Positions 57,728 through 64,000 of a DNA stretch of 64,000 nucleotides are shown here, piece by piece; the first letter of the stretch is position 1; the number at the start of each line of letters is the position of its first letter. This DNA is from Emergomyces orientalis (lineage: Eukaryota > Ascomycota > Eurotiomycetes > Onygenales > Ajellomycetaceae). The stretch covers positions 186,001 through 250,000 of the forward strand of contig MOWL01000006.1 in NCBI GenBank assembly GCA_002110485.1, in the 5' to 3' direction. Below the pieces are notes generated by a model. That model ran no database searches and had not been told where the DNA came from. It was given only the letters and a program-made list of their open reading frames with translations. Position numbers and translations under genes: made by a program.

Positions 57728-58993
57728 CTATGGGCGGAGTGAACGAGCCTGAAAACGATCTAAATGGGTAGCTTCGTGCCCTCGAAGCCAATCCAAAGCA
57801 GAACAGCATCCACTGCCAAGGGACGGATCGCAGCCATTGTCCAGCAAGACCCTGACCACGCGTTTCTGCTGCCTTCTCACAGCTAACTGCAATGGTGTAT
57901 CCCCCTTCTCAGTCGTGGCAGTTAGACTTGCGCCCCTTTCAATTAAAAGCTTAACCAAGTCCGCATTGCCACTATCAATAGCCAAATGAAGACTAGTCCA
58001 ATCCATATCATCTGACAAATCTGGGTTCGCTCCGGCGTCAAGTAATAACTTTGCCAGGTTAATTCTAACGGAGAAATTTTCATTCCTGGAAAGAATCATA
58101 TAACTGAGGGGTGTCCAATAATATTCATCAGTAGCTATGTTCGGGTCTAGGCCTGCTTCTAGGAGGACTGCCATCACTGATTCGCTTTTGCCTTCTGCAG
58201 CGATATGCAGCAGCGTTGGCGAGCCGGCGAAGTTGCTCCGCCAAACTTTTGGATTGGCACCTTTTTCCATTATCATTTTAAGTACAGTGGTTCTCCCTGC
58301 GTAGACTGCTGTGTATAGCGCTGTTAGCCAGAGAGCAGATAGGTCTATCCCGCTCTCTAACCATAGCCGCAGAAGCTGCTTGGATCCATGATGAACCGCG
58401 TGATGGAAGCCACGGGAATAGCCATCGTGCATTATAGAGTCCGCTTGCCAGCGGTTTGACATATCTAATTGGAAAGGATAGCACATTTCACATTTGCCAG
58501 GGCCTATTTTCACTTCACCATTACAGCGAAAATGAGAATTCTTTTTAGCCAGGAGGTTTTGTGCCAGTGGGCCACGGAGACAAGCCAGGTTTTCAAGATT
58601 TTCCTTGCACACTATTGAGCGCCAGAACGTCGCTCGACCGACCTCTCCACTAGAATCAGAAGCCACGATTTCAAATTTGAAGTGGGCCTCTTCTCGTCCC
58701 TGGTAGTATGCACTTGCCGTGATGGTACCACCAAGAGTCGTAGGCACAGAATGGACAACAGACATTCGAGCAACGACAGAAATTGCGCAAAACGATAGAA
58801 TTGGCTGAAGAGCTTGGGCACTGGCGGTTTCCATAAAATCAACCAAAGACGACGTCGAAAGCACGGCGGGGACTAGATTTCTGTTTGCGGAATTTTGGCT
58901 AGTAGCAAGATGATGGCTTGCAACGAACCTAGAGACGGAAATTGGCTTTATCTCAGAGTCTGGTTTTATCGACATGATGTCAAACACGTCCAT
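57728..58993 (-). CDS. FlK-like hotdog thioesterase fused to ankyrin repeats
   Basis: A single exon encodes 421 aa from ATG 58993. Residues of about 20-128 resemble the hotdog fold of the fluoroacetyl-CoA thioesterase FlK family, with PAVLSTSSLVDFMETAS, SVVHSVPTTLGG and FKFEIVASDSSGEVGRA. Thr47, Glu55 and His81 have the same 8- and 26-residue spacing as FlK Thr42, Glu50 and His76, so the catalytic trio looks conserved. A linker with three spaced cysteines (about 160-190) is followed by six or seven ankyrin repeats to about residue 410, including TLLHIAAEG, LAKLLLDAGANPDL and DTPLQLAVRRQQ. I know of no characterised protein with this pairing. A role as a tethered acyl-CoA hydrolase is inference. 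The gene starts 166 bp from the copia LTR. Confidence 0.78.
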   Translation of the reverse strand: MDVFDIMSIKPDSEIKPISVSRFVASHHLATSQNSANRNLVPAVLSTSSLVDFMETASAQALQPILSFCAISVVARMSVVHSVPTTLGGTITASAYYQGREEAHFKFEIVASDSSGEVGRATFWRSIVCKENLENLACLRGPLAQNLLAKKNSHFRCNGEVKIGPGKCEMCYPFQLDMSNRWQADSIMHDGYSRGFHHAVHHGSKQLLRLWLESGIDLSALWLTALYTAVYAGRTTVLKMIMEKGANPKVWRSNFAGSPTLLHIAAEGKSESVMAVLLEAGLDPNIATDEYYWTPLSYMILSRNENFSVRINLAKLLLDAGANPDLSDDMDWTSLHLAIDSGNADLVKLLIERGASLTATTEKGDTPLQLAVRRQQKRVVRVLLDNGCDPSLGSGCCSALDWLRGHEATHLDRFQARSLRP

Positions 58994-59159
58994 TGGAATT
59001 CCCACAACAGACAAAGCAAAAGGGGGAGGACCCAACAAAGAGATAGACAGTACTAGTATTCTATTTCGCTCTTGATGGTTACTTTTGAGAAAGGCTCAGT
59101 TTTGATGTCTTACATAAGTCGGTGATGTGTCACGTGTTTGAACTGCCAGAGCTAGTATA
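58994..59159. promoter_or_regulatory. Short spacer: promoter of the thioesterase-ankyrin gene, cut by copia
   Basis: Only 166 bp separate the ankyrin gene's ATG from the retrotransposon. Any upstream promoter sequence beyond this was displaced by the insertion, or the LTR now supplies it. A CACGTG E-box lies at 59131-59136. Confidence 0.5.
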
Positions 59160-59336
59160 TGTTAGGTGATACTAGGGCTACCCGGGTCACATGCCCCACA
59201 CACACATATATATTTTAGCTAGTTAGGTAGTTCAATATGATAGGCTTGATGCACTCTATGAGGTTATGAGGCCCTCTGTTTAATACGCTGCGTTACTGCT
59301 ATCTATTTCTCTTATACAGCTAGTTCTTGCCTCTCA
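59160..59336 (+). repeat. Candidate 5' LTR of the copia element
   Basis: A 177-bp segment starts TGTTAG and ends CTCTCA, bounded TG...CA as LTRs are, with a TATATAT box near 59207. It ends directly at TGG, the usual first bases of a primer-binding site. Without the 3' copy the borders are provisional. Confidence 0.4.
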
Positions 59337-62300
59337 TGGTGAACTTACGGTCAGGCAACAGTCCTGATCTTACGAGGGAAAATAAGCCGACTAGGCGAGC
59401 GGAACGTACGCCGGAGAATATTGAAAACGAGCCCTTTCCAACCCCCATTACAGCCCGTAAATTGCCCGCAAGAGCTCCTTCGGAGGAGTCAAGTGCTGAT
59501 TTCGAAGATCCAATGTCGGATATGTCGGATACGGGCTCAGATCGCGATGAACCCACCCAGGAGGCTCAGGTTGAGCATGATGACTCCTTGAGCGCTGAGA
59601 CCCGGGCGAGGTTGGAGATTGCGAGGTTGGAGAATGAAACAGCGCGGATTAAGGCTGGTGCTGGTGCGGGGGAGCTCGCAGGCGCCAATATGACGGCTTA
59701 TTTGAAGGCCATTAAGGAGTTTCGACTTACAGTTAAGCTTCTTGAAAAGCCAGTTCTGCTGCTGGGCTCCATGAACTATCCCATGTGGAGGGATGAGGTT
59801 CTTCTCGCGGCGAAGGATTCAGAAACAGATGATATTTTGTTAAATAAGGAGCTGGCCCCGCCTGAGGGGGTCAGTGAGGACGTTGCGAAGCTCTGGAGGG
59901 AGCGGAATAGCTGGCTGCGTAATTATATGTGGTCAGCGATTTCCGCACAGGCTAGAACTCATTTTACTATACCGAAGGAGAATCAATTGTCTGCCTATAT
60001 GCTGTGGTCCATAGTAGAGGAGAACTTCGCTGAACGCCGCGTAGTTCGCCGGTTTCGTCTTTTCAATGAGTTCCTGGGTATGACGGCTGAGTCTTGCGGG
60101 TCGGATCGTGCGTTTATTGAGCGTCTCTTAGCCGTACGAACTGAATATAAGCGATTAGATTTTTATATGCCGGATTCCGTCTTCTTTGATCGATTGCTTG
60201 CGGGGATTCACAGTAGATGGGCCAATCTCATACGAAATAGGATGGATGATATTGAAAAGAGTGGTGAAGATACTCTCCTGGAGGATGATTTTGTGGGTCT
60301 ATGCCGTGATATTCTGCTTCGATTGCCCTCTGGCGGCAGTTCCTCTTCTTCAAAGAACACAAAGGCGCCCGTAAATAATGCGAGCAGTATGGATGATGCG
60401 GGTGAGAGCCCTGCTCCATCTGCATCAGGCAGGCCAAAATGCTCACATTGCGGGATTGTGGGCCATAATGAGGAGAGCTGTTGGAAAAAGCACCCAGAGA
60501 AGCGTCCATCAGGTTATTCTAATGAAAAAAGGCGTGGTGGCACCAAGAAGGATAAGAAGAAGGCCAATAATGAGGATTCTTTCAAGAGCCCCGATGACGG
60601 CTCTGCTCCTGTACACAGTACGGTTGAGAAGGTGTTCCATGCTCGTGAAATCGTCCGTGATGATGATATTGCGGATGAGTGGGTTCTGGACTCGGGGTCT
60701 GGCGCTCACGCAACACCACGCAAGGAGCTTGTTAAATGCCATTCAATGAGCTCCAATGTTAAATTGAAAATGGCGGATGGGACCATTGTTCCAGCTGCGG
60801 CCGTTGGTACGGTTGAACTGGCGGTTGATGGGGCGGATGTGTGCCTGGAAGGTGTGCGATTTGCCCCCGAATTAGAAGCAAATATCGTGAGCTTTGGCAA
60901 ATTAGTCCGCAAGGGCTATACGTTCAAGCAATTGGCATATGGAGAAGCTCACTCGATTATTATGACCTCTCCCGATCGAATGGTCAGCTTCACTGCTGTT
61001 TTGAATGAGAAAGATATCTATGTCATTGAAAAGCCTCCGCAAATCCGAGATTTGATTCAATTCGCCATGCCTAATGGTGATTTTCGGCCCGTAAATGCTG
61101 TGGATGACTCGCTATTGGCTCTGCCATCAATGAATATAAAACCAGTAGAGCTCACGATGCTGCAATGGCATTTGAAGCTGGGTCATCTTAACCACATGGA
61201 TATAGCGAAGATGGCCGCGGATCCGCGCATGGGGATGAGGATTAAAGGCTCCAAGGCTCTGCCTTTTTGTAAAACCTGCGTGCAGGCTAAGATGGCTCGT
61301 CCTGCTTTTGAGCCCATGATTAGAAAAGTGAAGCCTGCTGCACGATTATTTATTGATCTTGCGGGCGGTGGGCGTACCTTATTCAATGAGGATGGCGTTC
61401 CCACGTATGGGGGGGCTGATTATTGGATGAGTATTACGGACGATGCCACGAGATATCGGTGGGCCATTTTAATGGCCACCAAGGGTGAAGCAACCGCGAA
61501 ACTACGGGATTTTATAACAATGATTGAGACCACTGCGCAGCGATGCGTGGGCTCCTTGCACTGGGATGGTGGTGGAGAATTCAAGAGCGATGAATTAAAA
61601 GCTTTTTGTAAACAGCGAGGCATTGCCTATGAGACGACTACGCCATATACCCCACAATCAAATGGTCCAGCGGAACGTGCGAACCGCATAATAATCGAAA
61701 GAACTAGGAGCTTGCTATTCGATAGCGGGCAGCCTAGGGACCTATGGGGTGAGGCCATGCAGGCTGCCGTTATGTTGATCAATATGTCTCCCACCTCTAC
61801 GAAGCTTTACGGGTGCAAGGAGGGGTCTCCGCTGACCCCCTTTGAAGCATGGATGGGGGTGCAGCCCACGGCGAATTGGCTGCATAGATGGGGCTGCAAG
61901 GTCTACAAGAAGGATCTGCGAGTTACTAATAAGCTTGCGGATAGAACGGATGGGAAAGAATGGATCTTTGTGGGTTATCAGGGCCTTCATCAAGTTCGCA
62001 TATGGGACCCTGATGCACGCAGGTTGGAGATAGCACGAGATGTGGTTTTTGATGAAGCTCTCGTGGAGGACGTGTCATTCATTAATGCCGCTCTTCCGGC
62101 TCCTCATGAGCCAAATAACATACCGGATGAGCTCGATGTTTTGAATCCTGCGGATGGATGGCAGCACTGTCTCCTGCGGCGCCTGGCAAGGGAGCGGCCG
62201 CACATCATGAAGATGCTTGTCAATGGGGATCTGGAGGAGGCCATTGAGCCTACCTATCTTATAAACAGTGATGTTGATCTCCTTAATGAGTCTGACGAGC

Positions 62301-63934
62301 ATGCTAATGATAATGGTGATGAACCCGTGCTTAGTACCCTTACGGACCGTCCCACGACCTTAGCGGAGGCTCGACGGAGCCCTGATTGGCATCATTGGCT
62401 CGAAGCAATGAGGAAGGAGGTCGATATGTTCAATCAAAAGAAAACATATGTTATTACTGAGCGGTCCCCGGATATGGATGTTCTTACGGGTAAATGGGTA
62501 TATGACCGCAAATTAAATAATAAGGGAGAAACCATCCGCTTTCGCGCACGATGGGTGGTTCGCGGATTCCTTCAGCAGCGAGGCGTCCATTATACGAAGT
62601 CTTACGCTGCCGTTGTCTCTGGTCCTACAACCAGAAGCCTATTCGCGATCTCTACGGCTAGGGGATGGAAATCGAAGGCAATTGATTACGTGTCTGCATT
62701 CCTTAATGGCGTGCTGCCACAGGAAGAAATGATCTATATGCAGCTCCCGACGGGCATAAAACATGGCAGGGGCAATCTAGTTGGCCTGGTTCGCCAGAGC
62801 CTGTATGGGCTGAAGCAAGCTGCGAGGACGTGGTATTTTCTTGCCACTGAGCATCTCACTTCGATTGGTTTCCGCATATCACCGTATGACGGCGGATTCC
62901 TATATCACCCCATCCGTAAGGTGTATTTGACGCTGCACGTTGATGACTGCCGCGTTACGGGGCCCAATGAGCATGATATTGACTGGGTTCTCGATGAGAT
63001 TGCGAAGCGTTTTGACACCAAAAGAATCGACGATGATAAGCCATACTTAGGTATGGAAATTGCGGGCCGTAATGGTGATTTACTGGTCACGCAAACACGC
63101 TATATTGATGAGATCCTTGATGATTTTGGCATGACTGCAATCAATCCGGCACCAACCCCCATGAATGCTGGCACAAAGCTCCAGTTCTCGCCGGATGAGG
63201 ATAAGGGCCTTGATGATGATTTTACGGCTACGCGATATCGTCAAGGGCTTGGGTCTCTTCAATATCTGGTTACAAGCACCAGACCGGATATAATGTTCGC
63301 GGTAAATTATTTATCGCGATTCAATTCTCGCCCAAATAAGGAGTGCTGGGCTGCTTTGAAGCATGTTCTCCGCTATATGAAGAAGACTAGGACTACGGGC
63401 ATTCTGTATAAGAGGAATATAGGGGACGAAGGGCTGGCTCCCATGGCCTACGCGGATTCAGATTGGGCGGGTGCAGACCCCCAATATAAATCGACTACGG
63501 GCTATATTATAATGATCAATGGAGCTCCCGTATCATGGCGTTCGCAGCGGCAGATCTCTACGGCGAAGTCCACAACTGAAGCTGAGTATATTGCTGCTAG
63601 CGAAGCTGCGTGCGAGCTGATTTGGCTTAAAGATATGCTGCATGATGCGGGACTGCTTGAGAATGCGGATGGCTATGTTCTTTCCAATAATCTGCATATT
63701 GATAATAAAGGTGCCATTGATCTAGCTAACGGCGAGTCTTTAACTAAGCGCTCGAGGCATATTGAAGTCCGCTACCATATATTACGCGATCTAGTGGCTA
63801 AAAAGGAGCTCCTTCTTCGGCACGTCAGCTCAACGGAGAATAAGGCGGATGGTTTTACGAAGGCGCTGCCTAGGCCCGCATTCAATGCTTTTGTGGCTAA
63901 TCTTGGCTTGATTGGTTCGGGGGGATCTGCTTAA
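59336..63934 (+). CDS. Copia gag-pol polyprotein
   Basis: One uninterrupted frame of 1532 aa runs from ATG 59336. Gag (about 100-365) is followed by a CX2CX4HX4C zinc knuckle (369-382). The aspartic protease has its active-site DSG at Asp452. The pre-integrase HLKLGHLNHMD and CKTC motifs lead to an integrase core with Asp674, Asp744 and Glu780, the last two in the DX35E spacing. Reverse transcriptase contains SLYGLKQAARTWY and a VDD catalytic pair (Asp1203, Asp1204), and the RNase H has YADSDWAGAD (Asp1374). The C-terminus KADGFTKALP is typical of copia. Gag and pol are in the same frame, so no frameshift is needed. The start codon begins on the last base of the proposed LTR. Confidence 0.95.
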   Translation: MVNLRSGNSPDLTRENKPTRRAERTPENIENEPFPTPITARKLPARAPSEESSADFEDPMSDMSDTGSDRDEPTQEAQVEHDDSLSAETRARLEIARLENETARIKAGAGAGELAGANMTAYLKAIKEFRLTVKLLEKPVLLLGSMNYPMWRDEVLLAAKDSETDDILLNKELAPPEGVSEDVAKLWRERNSWLRNYMWSAISAQARTHFTIPKENQLSAYMLWSIVEENFAERRVVRRFRLFNEFLGMTAESCGSDRAFIERLLAVRTEYKRLDFYMPDSVFFDRLLAGIHSRWANLIRNRMDDIEKSGEDTLLEDDFVGLCRDILLRLPSGGSSSSSKNTKAPVNNASSMDDAGESPAPSASGRPKCSHCGIVGHNEESCWKKHPEKRPSGYSNEKRRGGTKKDKKKANNEDSFKSPDDGSAPVHSTVEKVFHAREIVRDDDIADEWVLDSGSGAHATPRKELVKCHSMSSNVKLKMADGTIVPAAAVGTVELAVDGADVCLEGVRFAPELEANIVSFGKLVRKGYTFKQLAYGEAHSIIMTSPDRMVSFTAVLNEKDIYVIEKPPQIRDLIQFAMPNGDFRPVNAVDDSLLALPSMNIKPVELTMLQWHLKLGHLNHMDIAKMAADPRMGMRIKGSKALPFCKTCVQAKMARPAFEPMIRKVKPAARLFIDLAGGGRTLFNEDGVPTYGGADYWMSITDDATRYRWAILMATKGEATAKLRDFITMIETTAQRCVGSLHWDGGGEFKSDELKAFCKQRGIAYETTTPYTPQSNGPAERANRIIIERTRSLLFDSGQPRDLWGEAMQAAVMLINMSPTSTKLYGCKEGSPLTPFEAWMGVQPTANWLHRWGCKVYKKDLRVTNKLADRTDGKEWIFVGYQGLHQVRIWDPDARRLEIARDVVFDEALVEDVSFINAALPAPHEPNNIPDELDVLNPADGWQHCLLRRLARERPHIMKMLVNGDLEEAIEPTYLINSDVDLLNESDEHANDNGDEPVLSTLTDRPTTLAEARRSPDWHHWLEAMRKEVDMFNQKKTYVITERSPDMDVLTGKWVYDRKLNNKGETIRFRARWVVRGFLQQRGVHYTKSYAAVVSGPTTRSLFAISTARGWKSKAIDYVSAFLNGVLPQEEMIYMQLPTGIKHGRGNLVGLVRQSLYGLKQAARTWYFLATEHLTSIGFRISPYDGGFLYHPIRKVYLTLHVDDCRVTGPNEHDIDWVLDEIAKRFDTKRIDDDKPYLGMEIAGRNGDLLVTQTRYIDEILDDFGMTAINPAPTPMNAGTKLQFSPDEDKGLDDDFTATRYRQGLGSLQYLVTSTRPDIMFAVNYLSRFNSRPNKECWAALKHVLRYMKKTRTTGILYKRNIGDEGLAPMAYADSDWAGADPQYKSTTGYIIMINGAPVSWRSQRQISTAKSTTEAEYIAASEAACELIWLKDMLHDAGLLENADGYVLSNNLHIDNKGAIDLANGESLTKRSRHIEVRYHILRDLVAKKELLLRHVSSTENKADGFTKALPRPAFNAFVANLGLIGSGGSA

Positions 63935-64000
63935 TGGATTTAACTAAAAGTTTTGTACTTAGCTGCTATTTTGATTTTTGATGCCTATGGCGTGGCCTGT

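Larger units (their letters stand above)
59160..64000 (+). mobile_element. Ty1/copia LTR retrotransposon, 3' end outside window
   Basis: A full-length gag-pol frame with all copia domains in the copia order (integrase before reverse transcriptase) follows a candidate 5' LTR. The 3' LTR is not reached by base 64000, so LTR identity and target-site duplication cannot be judged. The intact frame suggests a young copy. Confidence 0.9.

Noticed and set aside
1..64000. CRISPR arrays, bacterial operons, phage genes
   Set aside because: None expected or seen. Introns and gene content are those of a fungal nuclear genome.

Overview
The window is nuclear DNA of a filamentous ascomycete, most probably a eurotiomycete and perhaps one of the Onygenales. 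The evidence is the spliceosomal introns, mostly 50-85 nt with GT...AG ends and CTAAC/CTGAC-like branch sites, together with the gene set: an Egh16-like secreted protein, PEX6, a questin-oxidase-like protein, a vacuolar dipeptidyl aminopeptidase and a fungal-type PI-PLC. The species assignment is inference. All exon models were built by hand from splice signals and reading-frame continuity. For every multi-exon gene called intact, the exon lengths sum to a whole number of codons.

Layout. Positions 1-5091 are an accessory-looking end. It holds the frameshifted 3' end of an Egh16-like gene, a decayed S9 serine peptidase and about 1.8 kb of non-coding DNA. Next come PEX6 (+), a large secreted protein of unknown function (-), a 4-kb empty stretch, a questin-oxidase-like gene (+), a UBE3D-type E2-binding gene (+) with a 1.1-kb intron, and an acidic orphan gene (+). 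After a further 6.1 kb without a convincing gene there is a minus-strand run: PI-specific phospholipase C, dipeptidyl aminopeptidase B, the succinate dehydrogenase flavoprotein SDH1 and the proteasome ATPase RPT1. RPT1 shares a 359-bp divergent promoter with the chaperonin subunit CCT4 (+). The last third holds a single-pass surface protein, a nested inverted repeat beside tRNA-His(GTG), mitoribosomal mL54 (MRPL37), ALG6 (-), and a thioesterase-ankyrin fusion (-). The window ends in an intact Ty1/copia retrotransposon that runs off the right edge.

Most genes are housekeeping: peroxisome biogenesis, N-glycan assembly, proteasome, chaperonin, mitochondrial respiration and translation, and lipid signalling. 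They form no single pathway. The most unusual item is the gene at 57728-58993. It joins a hotdog domain carrying Thr, Glu and His at exactly the spacing of the fluoroacetyl-CoA thioesterase FlK to a C-terminal ankyrin array, and it lies 166 bp from the copia LTR. Other points of note are three independent one-base frame losses in the first 3.3 kb, a PLC whose last exon is too short to appear as a long reading frame, and two introns that are stop-free multiples of three.
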